Made by a program: the position numbers and the translations under genes. 64,000 nucleotides of DNA from Leptospira kanakyensis (GTDB taxonomy: Bacteria > Spirochaetota > Leptospiria > Leptospirales > Leptospiraceae): assembly GCF_004769235.1 (NCBI RefSeq), contig NZ_RQFG01000012.1, forward strand, positions 62,001 to 126,000, in the 5' to 3' direction. This document shows, piece after piece, positions 20,256-29,591 of this stretch. Positions within the stretch are counted from its first letter, which is position 1. Every line of letters starts with the position of its first letter. The notes below the pieces were generated by a model that saw only the letters and a program-made list of their open reading frames with translations, was not told where the DNA came from and did no database searches.

Positions 20256-20734
20256 TATTTTTTGGTTTTATGTTCACAATTCGCAAAATTCAAACAATTA
20301 CCAAAAATATTCAAACTATGTCCTGTGATGGTAAACCCATTTTCAGATGCAGCTTTGTTTTGTAGTTCTTCAATCCTTTCATCGATGAATTCAACAATCC
20401 GACCGCACTGCATACAAATGATATGGTCATGGTGTTCATGGCCAATAATATGTTCATAATATTTATAATCTTTACCAAAGTCATGTTCTTCGAGAAGTCC
20501 TGCTTCTACCATAATCGCAAGGATTCGATAGATGGTTGCTTTGGAGATACGATCCTTATTGTCTTTTAGTTCATCCAAAAGACCTTCTGCAGTAAAGTGA
20601 TTGTGAGAAGAAAAGATCTTTTGCGCAACTAACAAACGTTGGTTGGTTATTTTAAGTCCTTTTTCTTTAAGATACTCTTCAAAGGCGAGCATCTCTTTTT
20701 TTGTGTCTTCAGCGGAAATAGGATCGTTTTGCAA
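20255..20734 (-). CDS. Fur-family metal-dependent transcriptional regulator
   Basis: A 159-residue Fur/PerR-type repressor. The winged-helix part includes [20 protein letters not shown] and [19 protein letters not shown]; the metal and dimerisation part holds [18 protein letters not shown], with one CxxC, and a C-terminal [11 protein letters not shown] with two more cysteines. The exact subtype (Fur, PerR or Zur) cannot be assigned. The start is TTG at 20734, decided by an AAGGAG seven bases upstream; no ATG is available nearby. It is coupled to tgt by a one-base overlap. Confidence 0.88.
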   Translation of the reverse strand: MQNDPISAEDTKKEMLAFEEYLKEKGLKITNQRLLVAQKIFSSHNHFTAEGLLDELKDNKDRISKATIYRILAIMVEAGLLEEHDFGKDYKYYEHIIGHEHHDHIICMQCGRIVEFIDERIEELQNKAASENGFTITGHSLNIFGNCLNFANCEHKTKK

Positions 20735-20757
20735 GGTTTATCTCCTTATGATTCAAC

Positions 20758-21309
20758 TTAGTTAAGTACACCAGAAAGAGAATAATACCAACCTCTTTCT
20801 GCTTCTTCTGCAATTCGAAGCGCCATCACCCGAAGGAGACGGTTCTGAGCTTCTAATTCGGATTCCCGAAACCCAATTTGTGTAGAAAAATGAACTCGTC
20901 CAGGAATTTCGCTGCGTTCCATAGGAATTTTATTTCCTGTCTCCGCCTCTATGATTTCTACTCGAGTCACAACAAATAGTTCCGAAGTAATTTGTCTGTC
21001 CGCAAGATCCATAAGATCTCCGACTTGTTGGTAGTGGACAATCTCTGCATACAACCGGTATTTCGCGAGAGTTTTTTCTCGGGTTGTGATAAACCTACCC
21101 CGTCTATCAATTTCTTCCATAATCATTTGGGTGAGACGGGTATGCATTCCAGGGGAATACGTATTGTTTCTGACATTTTGGATATAAATCAAACGTTTGG
21201 AATCAGGGATAGGAACCCCATCAATTTTAGGAGGCCTTCCCGGCTCCTTAGATAAAAAGGCACAACCAGAAAAGGCAAAAATTAAGAAGGATACAATGCC
21301 TTGTTTCAT
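20758..21309 (-). CDS. LptE-like lipoprotein (LPS assembly)
   Basis: A 183-residue lipoprotein with signal peptide and lipobox FAFSGC. The body (VRNNTYSPGMHTRLTQMIM, RRGRFITTREKTLAKYRL, and an RVEIIEAETGNKIP strand) matches the layout of the LptE-like family, whose members plug the LptD outer-membrane channel for LPS export. The assignment is by pattern, not by a scored search, and sequence conservation in this family is low. It is upstream of fur, with 23 bases between them. Confidence 0.6.
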   Translation of the reverse strand: MKQGIVSFLIFAFSGCAFLSKEPGRPPKIDGVPIPDSKRLIYIQNVRNNTYSPGMHTRLTQMIMEEIDRRGRFITTREKTLAKYRLYAEIVHYQQVGDLMDLADRQITSELFVVTRVEIIEAETGNKIPMERSEIPGRVHFSTQIGFRESELEAQNRLLRVMALRIAEEAERGWYYSLSGVLN

Positions 21310-21432
21310 ACAGAAATGTTCCCTGTCATCTTAGGCCCTAAGTCTAGTTTGTCAAGGGAATCGAAACGAAGGGAAATTCTTTCGATTTCGGGAAAGGCAT
21401 GACAAAGGAAGTGGGCGGATTCTCATTCTCCC

Positions 21433-23244
21433 ATGGAGATCTCTCTTCTTCGTAACCTCAGTTTCCTCATTTGTTTTTCTTCCGGCGTTTTATGGGGCCA
21501 GAGCAAAATCCCGGAAATCCCAACAAGTGAAGTTGGGTTTCCCCTTCCCTATCATTCACCTGTTTCAGGAACTTTTGCGGAAATCCGTAACCATAACCTA
21601 CATTTAGGTTCCGATTTCAAATCCTATGGTCTGAATGGCCATAGCATCTTAGCTACGTTTGATGGGTATATTGAAGAAATCAGTTATTCTAAAACTGGGT
21701 ATGGACTTTCGCTCAACCTTTATAGCCCTAAATACAAACTCAAATCCAAATACGCCCACTTACATTCCTTTGGCGGTAGTTTGTATGATTTAGAACTGCT
21801 TCGTCGGGCGATTCTTCTGATGGGAGATCCGGCAGGGTTCCAACTAAAACTCCCACAAGGAATGTTCTCAGCAAAAAAAGGAACACCTCTTGGGAAAACC
21901 GGCGAGTCTGGATCGGGAATTTCCCACCTCCATCTCGAATTTCGATCAGAAAAGGGAATCATAAACCCACTCTACTTTCCAGAAATCCACCAAAAGGATA
22001 CCACTCCCCCGACAATCCTTTCTATGTATTTAGAAGGAGACAATTTAGAAACTCCCATCCTTCTCACAGCCAAAGAAAAATCAAAAGGCCGGTATGAACT
22101 TTTTACGGATACGGGTGAACTTTTTGAATCCATTTCATTAACCGGAAAGGTTCGCATTCGGATGAGCGGATATGACTTCATTCGTTCACGTAACAAAAAC
22201 AATGTGTATGGAATGGATTTATTTGTGAACGGAAAACCCATTTTTAGTCGTAACTTCGACTTTTTAGCTTATGAAGATGGTTCCAAAAAACACCAGTTTT
22301 ACGATATCAATCGGTCTTCACTTGCACCACCCGTTTACTTTTATCATATATATGAACAATCGAAAAACTTTAAAGAAGAAGGTTATTCTTTAGATTTAGA
22401 TGGATACAAACCAAAAGAAAAATTACCACTAGAAGTTTCCCTCCGTGATGCCACGGGAAACAAATCTTCTGTATTTTTTACCGTCACTCATGATAAAAAT
22501 GAAACAGAGAACACTCGATTTTCGAAGAAACAAAAAACTGGAAATAAGTTTAGTTCTAATGATGGCAAGGTGAGTGTCGATTTATCTAAAGCAGAAGTTT
22601 CTGGTGAAGGAAGTTTACTCATCACCGAGGTGAATGAAAAAGAAATTCCTTTTAAAATCCCAGCAGGCCTTCCCCTCAAAGGTAAAATCTACCAATTGGA
22701 TACAAAAAAAATGAGTTGGAAAGGGGAAGGAAACGGGGAATGGACTTTCAGTTATGCACCCAGTATAAAAGAATCACTTTATTTTTATGATACGTCCATT
22801 GGAAAATTCCAGTCCATCTCACAGAAAAGAAAATCAAATGGGTTTAGTTTCAAACTCACCAAACTAGGATACGTAATGGTTTTGTCTGATGAAACACCAC
22901 CTACCATTTTTCCAATGACTTCTCTTGCACGTTACATTGAACTTCCTGAAGTGAGAAACCATTGTTTCGAAGAAAGATTTTATGTTTTAGGAGATACGGG
23001 AAGTGGATTTCGTACGAGCGTAGAACTCACGATAGACGGACAATCCTTTCCCTACGAATATGATCCCGACAGACGAGCCATCCGAGTTCTGATTCCGAAG
23101 AGTTTACAAAAAGAAAGGCCTTATCTTCTTTTGGAAGTTAAGGCCTTCGATTTCGCAGGAAATGTTTCCGAACCGTTTGTGGATTTAATTTCTACTCACG
23201 GTTGGATTGAGGAACTTCAGGCTTCTTGCCCTGTCATGGAATAA
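21433..23244 (+). CDS. M23 family metallopeptidase with long C-terminal extension
   Basis: A 603-residue protein with an N-terminal signal peptide. The LytM-type M23 domain occupies about residues 35-185 with zinc ligands in NLHLGSDF (HxxxD) and SHLHLEF (HxH), plus KYAHLHSF between them, so it looks catalytically intact. M23 enzymes cut peptidoglycan peptide bridges. The following ~400 residues are beta-rich and not recognised; they include a stretch with FVTHDK-type strands and DTGSGFRTSVELTIDGQ, resembling Ig-like folds. Its 3' end overlaps the greA gene by 28 bases. Confidence 0.83.
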   Translation: MEISLLRNLSFLICFSSGVLWGQSKIPEIPTSEVGFPLPYHSPVSGTFAEIRNHNLHLGSDFKSYGLNGHSILATFDGYIEEISYSKTGYGLSLNLYSPKYKLKSKYAHLHSFGGSLYDLELLRRAILLMGDPAGFQLKLPQGMFSAKKGTPLGKTGESGSGISHLHLEFRSEKGIINPLYFPEIHQKDTTPPTILSMYLEGDNLETPILLTAKEKSKGRYELFTDTGELFESISLTGKVRIRMSGYDFIRSRNKNNVYGMDLFVNGKPIFSRNFDFLAYEDGSKKHQFYDINRSSLAPPVYFYHIYEQSKNFKEEGYSLDLDGYKPKEKLPLEVSLRDATGNKSSVFFTVTHDKNETENTRFSKKQKTGNKFSSNDGKVSVDLSKAEVSGEGSLLITEVNEKEIPFKIPAGLPLKGKIYQLDTKKMSWKGEGNGEWTFSYAPSIKESLYFYDTSIGKFQSISQKRKSNGFSFKLTKLGYVMVLSDETPPTIFPMTSLARYIELPEVRNHCFEERFYVLGDTGSGFRTSVELTIDGQSFPYEYDPDRRAIRVLIPKSLQKERPYLLLEVKAFDFAGNVSEPFVDLISTHGWIEELQASCPVME

Positions 23245-25982
23245 CGAGTTATATCCAATACTTCGTAAACAGTTTCTGTAGATCCAAAGACAAGTGTTGC
23301 TTCGTTTCCAGTGTGTTTTCCAAGAAGTGATTTTGCGAGCGGAGATTGGTAAGAAATGATATTCTTTTCCGTGTCCGCATCCCATGCACCGAGAATTGAG
23401 TAAGTCACAGTTTCACTAGTTTGTTTGTTTTTCAAACGCACTGTGGTTCCGATTCCCACTTTATCTGATTTAACATCACTTAGGTCAAGGATCCTTGCAC
23501 TTTTTAGCTCAGCTTCCAAACGTTTGATGGCCGCTTGTAACTGAGCTTGTTTTTCCATAGCAGCTTTGTATTCTGCGTTTTCTCTTAAGTCCCCTTTTTC
23601 TTGGGCCTCTCCGATATCACGAGAGTTCTCTGCCATTTCTACGTTCACAAGGTGTTCAAACTCTTGTTTTTTAGCATTGAAGGCACGGCGAGTGACAAGA
23701 ACCACATCGCTTGGAAGGTTTGCTAAAGGATCATCATCTGCATCTTCTTCTGAATCGTATTCATCCCAAACTATGTTTGGTTTGAGTTCGTTGATGAGAG
23801 CATAAAGTTGGTCTTTTTCTAAATCAGTTACATAAGGAACTTCTTTGAATAGAGCAAAAAGTTTACGAACATATTCATCATCTGCATTGGTTAAAATGTC
23901 CCGAAGAAGGCTATTGTCTTTTCCGAACAAAATGTCCATTGCTTGGTTTTTGAGTTTGGTTCCTTTGTCTTCAATCTTCGCAAGGGGTTTGAGGATACGG
24001 AACACTCGAAGGACTAAATCTTCTTCGCTTACTTTTAACCAATCAAACTTCCATGTATGAGATAGAATCGATTTGGCAACCCAAAGGAAAACTTCAGGGT
24101 TCTCTTTAGATTTGTTACAAACTGTTTCCACAAACAAATTGAGTTCTGCAAATTTATCATCAGAAACTAAGTTTTGGAAAACCGAACGGTTTACTTTTAC
24201 AGGAACTTCAAACAATAACCCAATTAGGATATTGATTGCTTCGGGATGGTGGGCACGGATTAGATCTTTAAATCCTTTTTTAATATCCGTGTTTTCCAAA
24301 CCTTTGGAAATTTTTAAAGCATCGTCTTTGGAAAGAGATTGGATGATATTCTTTAGTTCAGGCTCACGAATTTTGTGAGAGAACTCTTCCGTTGGCCAAG
24401 CCTTTCCAGCTTCTTCCAAATACAAGTAAGCAGAAAGTCTACGAATCGGATCTTTTGCCGATTCTTCTTCGTTATAATGAGCAATAAAAAACTCACCAGC
24501 TTCCGCTGCTTCATCAGCATCACGAACCGCTTCCATGGCAATTTCTAGTTTTTTATTAGTATCAGTAATTGCTTGGAATTTTTGCGTGAGAGTTTCTGAG
24601 TGAGTGATTGGTTTTTCATGGTAAACCACTTCATCCTTTTTCTTAGGATTCATTCCGATGTTCGCTTCTTTTTTAAGAACCGACTTCACCTTCGCCCACC
24701 ACTTAGACCACTCGTCTGCTTTTAAGAAGGTTCCGATAAGTTCGTTCTTCATATCAGCAATGATCATACGGTTGTCGTAAGATTTAAGAAGTTGTTTTAA
24801 GAACTCAGCTAAGTTCTCAGCAAACATTGTATTGATGGCTTGTTTGTCTTCGTAATGTTGCACCCAAATATGATCTTTCTTCAAAGGTTTGAGTGAAGTG
24901 ATCGCCATTTGGATGGAAAGTTTATGATCTTTCTTTTCTTCAAAATCAACAAAGATAGAATCTCCGGTTTGGGAGATGGATGTGATTTTACCAACACCCC
25001 AGTTTCTATGCATAACATAGTTACCGGTATCAAATACGATATTTCTTTCGAAGTTAGTGATACAAAGTTTTACAGGTTTACGGTTGTTACCAAGTTCACT
25101 CATCTTGAGGAAATCTTCGAGTAACGAGTGCGCTGTGTATTTTTGTTTGTAAGCACGAATGAGTTCGTTTCTTGCTTTTTGGGAAGCAGCTTCATGTTCC
25201 AAAATCTTCTTTAAGAAGTAGATCACATGATCCCAATCTTCCATTGCCTTAAAAGGTTCAACGATTGGGTATAGAAGTCCGACTAAACGAGTTTTTTCTC
25301 TTTGTCCAAGAAGGATACGTTCAATTTTATCAAAGAAAGAAACGTCTTCATAATTGTTTTGAACGATGGTAGGCCAAATTTCTTCCATCTGAACGTATTC
25401 TTTATTTTTTGCATACATCTCAACAGCGAGTTTGAGATAGGAAATTGCTTTTGGTTTGTCCTCTTCCATAATGGAAAAGCCGTACTTTTTTGCAATCTCT
25501 GGGTTTTTACGATCTTGTTTGGCGAGTTTTTCTAGAACTGTTTTTAGTTCTTTGTTTTTCTTGAGTTTATCAAGAGCCTCCGCCTTCACGCGGAGAGCAA
25601 GTCTGTGGTCACCAAATCGTAAAATAGAATCTGTAATGTATTCGATGATTGTCCATTTTGCATGAGCTTTGAAAGCATCCAAAATGTTCTTCACCAAATT
25701 GGCATCTCCCATGGAATCTTCCATGAAAGAAATAATCATTAACATGTATTTGGCGGAGATAGACTCAGGATGTTCTTTGAAATGGTCTTCTATCTTTTGT
25801 TTAGCTTCTGCTAAACGATTTTCTGCCTTATATGCATCAATGACATCGTCAAAGATTTTGAATTTAGAAACGGGAACCGTTCCTGCATCAGCACGTACAT
25901 AAATTTCCTCATTAAAGAGAGGAGTCAGTTTGTCGTTGTCGGCGATTTTGTTTGATTTGTCTTCGGTAATAGTATCAGGCAT
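23217..25982 (-). CDS. greA: GreA-type transcript cleavage factor with ~745-residue N-terminal extension
   Basis: A 921-residue protein whose last ~165 residues are a complete GreA. The coiled-coil tip KGDLRENAEYKAA keeps the acidic residues that position Mg2+ in RNA polymerase, and the C-terminal FKBP-like domain (VGIGTTVRLKN, SPLAKSLLGK) is present. GreA rescues backtracked RNA polymerase. The remaining N-terminal ~745 residues are helical, with TPR-like stretches (YKAENRLAEAKQKIEDHF) and a beta segment with MHRNWGVGKITSISQ. Long GreA fusions are also known from other spirochaetes such as Borrelia. The ATG follows GAGGGAG. Confidence 0.85.
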   Translation of the reverse strand: MPDTITEDKSNKIADNDKLTPLFNEEIYVRADAGTVPVSKFKIFDDVIDAYKAENRLAEAKQKIEDHFKEHPESISAKYMLMIISFMEDSMGDANLVKNILDAFKAHAKWTIIEYITDSILRFGDHRLALRVKAEALDKLKKNKELKTVLEKLAKQDRKNPEIAKKYGFSIMEEDKPKAISYLKLAVEMYAKNKEYVQMEEIWPTIVQNNYEDVSFFDKIERILLGQREKTRLVGLLYPIVEPFKAMEDWDHVIYFLKKILEHEAASQKARNELIRAYKQKYTAHSLLEDFLKMSELGNNRKPVKLCITNFERNIVFDTGNYVMHRNWGVGKITSISQTGDSIFVDFEEKKDHKLSIQMAITSLKPLKKDHIWVQHYEDKQAINTMFAENLAEFLKQLLKSYDNRMIIADMKNELIGTFLKADEWSKWWAKVKSVLKKEANIGMNPKKKDEVVYHEKPITHSETLTQKFQAITDTNKKLEIAMEAVRDADEAAEAGEFFIAHYNEEESAKDPIRRLSAYLYLEEAGKAWPTEEFSHKIREPELKNIIQSLSKDDALKISKGLENTDIKKGFKDLIRAHHPEAINILIGLLFEVPVKVNRSVFQNLVSDDKFAELNLFVETVCNKSKENPEVFLWVAKSILSHTWKFDWLKVSEEDLVLRVFRILKPLAKIEDKGTKLKNQAMDILFGKDNSLLRDILTNADDEYVRKLFALFKEVPYVTDLEKDQLYALINELKPNIVWDEYDSEEDADDDPLANLPSDVVLVTRRAFNAKKQEFEHLVNVEMAENSRDIGEAQEKGDLRENAEYKAAMEKQAQLQAAIKRLEAELKSARILDLSDVKSDKVGIGTTVRLKNKQTSETVTYSILGAWDADTEKNIISYQSPLAKSLLGKHTGNEATLVFGSTETVYEVLDITRYSMTGQEA

Positions 25983-26123
25983 GAAAAGAATCTCCCTCTT
26001 CGTATTTCCAATAAAGGGTGTTCATTGTTCCTATAAAGTTGTTACGGTAAATTTAGCGATGAATCCGCGAAAAGAACAGTCCTAGAGTTCATTTTCCAGG
26101 TCCGTTCGATTCTGTAAAGCCAA

Positions 26124-26149
26124 AAAACCCAGCCGATTGGCTGGGTTTT
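26124..26149 (-). terminator. Intrinsic terminator of the flaA operon
   Basis: AAAACCCAGCC (26124-26134) and GGCTGGGTTTT (26139-26149) form a perfect 11-bp stem with a GATT loop. On the minus strand it lies 42 bases beyond the flaA1 stop and is followed by T residues. It separates flaA1 from greA. Confidence 0.85.
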
Positions 26150-26190
26150 CCTTGGTTCCCCGAGGAACCTTCCTTTAGTGAGTGAGGATT

Positions 26191-27177
26191 CTATTTGTTT
26201 TGGGAAGAACCGTTACTTCCACCACAATCGCGGATTTTCGCACCTGTGGAGATAGCTCCGGACTTCTGAAGCATTTGCTCCATCTTAACTTTGCTTTTGC
26301 AATCTTCTTCATCAAAGTCTAGGTTTGCTCCATCGAAGTGAACTTCGAAAGTATCAGCAAGCACTCGGAGCTCATCAAAGAAAAGGTAAACAGTCTCAGG
26401 TCCAGTGTTTAGTCTGGAACGGATTTTGAACTGTTTGAAGATTAGGTTTCTTGTCGCAGGGAAAGCATTTGCTTCCTGTGGGATTCCTGGAGGGATGAGG
26501 ATGTGGAGAGGTCTCCAACCCACAAAGTCCAAGGATCCGAAAGGGAAAATATGGCTATTGCCATTATAATCTTCCAACCAACCTTCTAAATCGTATTCGT
26601 TACCACGACCAAGAACCCAAACAGAAATGGCTTTTACGTTTCCTGGAGCTTCAATTCCATAAACCTTTTCCAACTTCTTTTTGTTGTCTGCATCGATATA
26701 AGGTCGTGCACGAGTGACTTCATATTCTGGAGCACGCGGAGGACGAACCGTCACTACGTTGTTTCCAGGAAAAGTAAACTGAAACTTCACCGCTAAAACT
26801 TTTGCATTTCCTGCATCTACGTTTTTCACGTCGCCTGGTTTACCAGGAACTAGTTTTACTTCTCTCATCACAAGAGGTGATTTTGCTGGGTCATTGAGAA
26901 CAGGTGAATATTTATTGTTCTCATCGTATTTCATGTCGCCAGTACCATCTTTGTTCACACCGTCTTTATCAGTGAACACTTCCCAACCATAGGATGCGGA
27001 AGAAACTGGGTTGTCCCAAGATTCGATCGTAATGGCTTTGAGTTCTAGAGCCCCAATATCGTTTCCAACTGGTGTTGCCACTCCATTGGATACTTTGTAT
27101 TGTGCCTGCGCAAAACCAATCAATGCGATGGACGATAGCGCGACTAAAGTTAGGATTTTTGTTTTATTGTTTTCCAT
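26191..27177 (-). CDS. flaA1: Flagellar filament outer layer protein FlaA1
   Basis: A 328-residue FlaA-family protein exported to the periplasm; the signal peptide ends at FAQAQ. FlaA proteins coat the FlaB core of spirochaete periplasmic flagella and set filament curvature and motility. Conserved family blocks are [36 protein letters not shown] and [15 protein letters not shown]. It is the larger of two paralogues; by order and size it corresponds to FlaA1. An AAAGGAACA site precedes the ATG, 16 bases after the flaA2 stop. A strong terminator follows. Confidence 0.9.
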   Translation of the reverse strand: MENNKTKILTLVALSSIALIGFAQAQYKVSNGVATPVGNDIGALELKAITIESWDNPVSSASYGWEVFTDKDGVNKDGTGDMKYDENNKYSPVLNDPAKSPLVMREVKLVPGKPGDVKNVDAGNAKVLAVKFQFTFPGNNVVTVRPPRAPEYEVTRARPYIDADNKKKLEKVYGIEAPGNVKAISVWVLGRGNEYDLEGWLEDYNGNSHIFPFGSLDFVGWRPLHILIPPGIPQEANAFPATRNLIFKQFKIRSRLNTGPETVYLFFDELRVLADTFEVHFDGANLDFDEEDCKSKVKMEQMLQKSGAISTGAKIRDCGGSNGSSQNK

Positions 27178-27193
27178 TGTTCCTTTCTCCCGC

Positions 27194-27910
27194 TTACCAA
27201 TTGTCCTTAATTTCAGATCCAGGGTATTTTGCTTCGGATCTGTCGGTTCTCACTTGTAGGTCATCTACATAAAAGTAAAAGTCCCCTGCCACTTCGTGAA
27301 CATCAGATGTCACAAAAAGAGAAACGAAATGAAGGTTTTTATCCAAAAGTGCAAATCTTGTACTTTGTGGAATAAATCCTGGAATGGTAGCCGTAAGTTT
27401 TCTCCATCCGAAGAAATCCAAACGACCCAAACGGATATTATGTGTTACGTCTTTATAATCTCTAAATTTTGCGAATAATGTATGTCTGAACTTTCTTCCG
27501 AGAACCCAAACAGAGATTTGTCGCACTTTACCTTTGATGATGTATTCATGTGGTGGATAAAGTTCCACACGATCCAGTCCCTTAGCAGCAAAATGTGTTT
27601 TGACTCCTAAAATATGGTTCTTTTCGAGTTTGTCACCGCCATCTTCTGGAACAGTTTTTTCATCGAATACATCTTTGATTAACCCGCGTTGAACGAGTTT
27701 CAAAGTTCTTGTTTCTCCGAGTGGAGTGGTAGCTTTGACTCTCCAATCCTCAGCCTCTTCAAAATCATCTAAAACGATTTTTCTAAGAGGGCTATCCTCA
27801 TCATTTGCAGTGTTAGCTGTATTTTGTCCGCCAGTATCTGCCTGTGCGTACAACATTCCTATTGAAAGGAAGAGGCCTAACAACAGTTTGGTCAATCCTA
27901 ATTTCCCCAT
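27194..27910 (-). CDS. flaA2: Flagellar filament outer layer protein FlaA2
   Basis: A 238-residue secreted FlaA paralogue with signal peptide ending at MLYAQA. Shared motifs are [36 protein letters not shown] and [13 protein letters not shown]. It forms part of the periplasmic flagellar sheath. I start it at the ATG at 27910 because AGGAG sits eight bases upstream; a GTG nine bases further up has no room for a site. That AGGAG overlaps the stop codon of the PUR gene, so the two are translationally coupled, and flaA1 follows as a third gene. Confidence 0.9.
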   Translation of the reverse strand: MGKLGLTKLLLGLFLSIGMLYAQADTGGQNTANTANDEDSPLRKIVLDDFEEAEDWRVKATTPLGETRTLKLVQRGLIKDVFDEKTVPEDGGDKLEKNHILGVKTHFAAKGLDRVELYPPHEYIIKGKVRQISVWVLGRKFRHTLFAKFRDYKDVTHNIRLGRLDFFGWRKLTATIPGFIPQSTRFALLDKNLHFVSLFVTSDVHEVAGDFYFYVDDLQVRTDRSEAKYPGSEIKDNW

Positions 27911-27921
27911 GAAACTCACTC

Positions 27922-28161
27922 CTAAAAGGCTCCTAACTCCGGGTCTTTCGTATTCTCATTATCGGATATCCGGCTTTTAAATTGATTCAAGATTTCGATC
28001 ATTCGATCGATTCCTTCTGCCGGAAGAAAGATCGAGGATTTTTTGCTATTCGACCACTCCGATACTTTCAGGTAGAATCCAGCCTGGTTCTTCTTCAAAT
28101 CCACCAAGAAGGTCTTATTTTGTGTTACGATCTTCTCGGTTAGGATTTCGGGGTCCACCAT
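27922..28161 (-). CDS. Small PUR-alpha-like nucleic acid-binding protein
   Basis: A 79-residue protein consisting of one PUR repeat (DUF3276-like). The pattern KTFLVDLKKNQAGFYLKVSE, then SSIFLPAEGIDRMIEILNQF, matches the PUR beta-sheet plus helix, including the family's typical (V/L)PAEG turn. PUR proteins bind single-stranded DNA or RNA; a Borrelia homologue, BpuR, regulates gene expression. It is the first gene of the flaA2-flaA1 operon with an 11-base gap. An AGAAGGA site precedes the ATG. A role in autoregulating or tuning flagellar sheath expression is inference. Confidence 0.75.
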   Translation of the reverse strand: MVDPEILTEKIVTQNKTFLVDLKKNQAGFYLKVSEWSNSKKSSIFLPAEGIDRMIEILNQFKSRISDNENTKDPELGAF

Positions 28162-28311
28162 GCATTCCTTCTCCCTGCCTACGTAAATAGTATCGGATTC
28201 CGAAACCCATTCCTTAGCTGTAATAGGAAGAAACTGAGGAATGGAAAAGGTTTTTTCGAAAGCAGTCGATAAAAAATCCCGATTTGTTTGAATTTTGTCT
28301 CTTTTTGGCTT

Positions 28312-28782
28312 TTATGCGAATCGTTTCCGAAGTTCCCGAGCATAAGCCAAGTCATGGGTCAACTTTCGGAGTCTACGGATGTAATAATGGGTCACTTCCT
28401 TGTAAAATTTGAGCTCCATTTCTTTGTTTTTGGAAAACATATCATGCAAATCAGAATAGCGAAGTTCGTATAATTCAGAATTTTCTTTGGCTTCCACTTT
28501 CGCAGAGCGTTTTTCATCATCAAAAAAAGGCAATTCCCCAAAGTGATCCCCTTCTCCGAGAGTGATGAGGTTCACATCATCCCCGTGGCTAGTGGCAGTG
28601 GAAATTTGTAAAGTTCCATACTTCACAATGTACATGGACTCCGCTTCCTCGCCCATATCATACAAAACATTCCGAGGAGGAAGGTGGACTTCCCGGATCT
28701 TTTCAGCAATGTGTAACAGTTCGTCTTGGTTTAACTTTTGGAAGAGATATATTTTTTTGAGACTCTCTACTTTAGTATTCAT
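28312..28782 (-). CDS. Cyclic nucleotide-binding domain protein (no DNA-binding domain)
   Basis: A 156-residue protein comprising a Crp-type CNB domain: LFQKLNQDELLHIAEK, then MYIVKYGTLQIST, then LGEGDHFGELPFFDDEKRSA, which is the phosphate-binding cassette with its Gly-Glu-Leu. The conserved Arg after it is present (KRSAKVEAKE). The C-terminal ~40 residues are helical (YIRRLRKLTHDLAYAREL) but too short for a winged helix. It probably senses cAMP or another nucleotide and acts on a partner protein. An AGGAGTATGA site precedes the ATG. Confidence 0.82.
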   Translation of the reverse strand: MNTKVESLKKIYLFQKLNQDELLHIAEKIREVHLPPRNVLYDMGEEAESMYIVKYGTLQISTATSHGDDVNLITLGEGDHFGELPFFDDEKRSAKVEAKENSELYELRYSDLHDMFSKNKEMELKFYKEVTHYYIRRLRKLTHDLAYARELRKRFA

Positions 28783-28970
28783 TCATACTCCTAGGATTTC
28801 TCTGAAAATGGGGCAATTTAGCGAATTTGCAAGAGAAAATTAAGTAGATCGACCCACGATTTTTTCTGGACAAATGGAACGGAATAGTACTAATATTTTC
28901 AATTCTCCTCGTCTACTAGGGGGAAACGCTAGGGACAAAAGTTCCTGGTTCCAAAAAAAAAGGGAAATTT

Positions 28971-29591
28971 ATGACACCTAAAAAGAAGGTATTACTGGTT
29001 GAAGACCACGCAGTGACTCGAGTTGGAGTGAAACACGTGGTGAACTCGTCAGCCGATTTTGAAGTTGTGGGAGAAGCAGAACATTCCTCTCAAATTGTAA
29101 CCCTCTTGAATGAAACAAGACCTGACTTCGTCCTCCTCGATTTGCGAATTCCAGGGGAAAACGTGCTCAATATGGTGAAGGATTGGAAAAAAGAACATCC
29201 TAACCTAAAAGTTGTCACTCTTACCATGCTCGATGAACAACCGATTGTTCATTCTGCCATTGAGGCAGGAGTGGATGGGTATCTTTTGAAAAGTGATGAC
29301 TTAAGTAGCCTCACCAAAAACCTTAATGAGATTGCTTCCGGAAAAACGGTTTATTCCAAAAACTTAAAACTTAGTTTCAACCGCAAACCGCAAGATGGGA
29401 AAGTCGCCAACAAAAAAGAAAAACAAATTTTGACCCTTCTTGGCCATGGAAAAACCTACCAAGAAATTGGAACTGAAATTGGCCTCTCCAAAAGAACTGT
29501 TGAATACCATGTCGGTAGACTCAAAGACCGATTCAACGCTAAAACTGTAGCGGAACTGATCGGCCGAGCCAAAGAACAAATGTTAATCTAG
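28971..29591 (+). CDS. NarL/FixJ-type response regulator
   Basis: A 206-residue regulator with an N-terminal receiver (VLLVEDHAVTRVGVK; phospho-acceptor Asp in VLLDLRIPGE; conserved Lys in GYLLKSDD) and a C-terminal LuxR-type helix-turn-helix (KEKQILTLLGHGKTYQEIG, LSKRTVEYHVGRLKDRF). It should bind DNA on phosphorylation. It is convergent with the hybrid histidine kinase and overlaps it by 4 bases, so they are a candidate cognate pair despite opposite strands. Confidence 0.92.
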   Translation: MTPKKKVLLVEDHAVTRVGVKHVVNSSADFEVVGEAEHSSQIVTLLNETRPDFVLLDLRIPGENVLNMVKDWKKEHPNLKVVTLTMLDEQPIVHSAIEAGVDGYLLKSDDLSSLTKNLNEIASGKTVYSKNLKLSFNRKPQDGKVANKKEKQILTLLGHGKTYQEIGTEIGLSKRTVEYHVGRLKDRFNAKTVAELIGRAKEQMLI

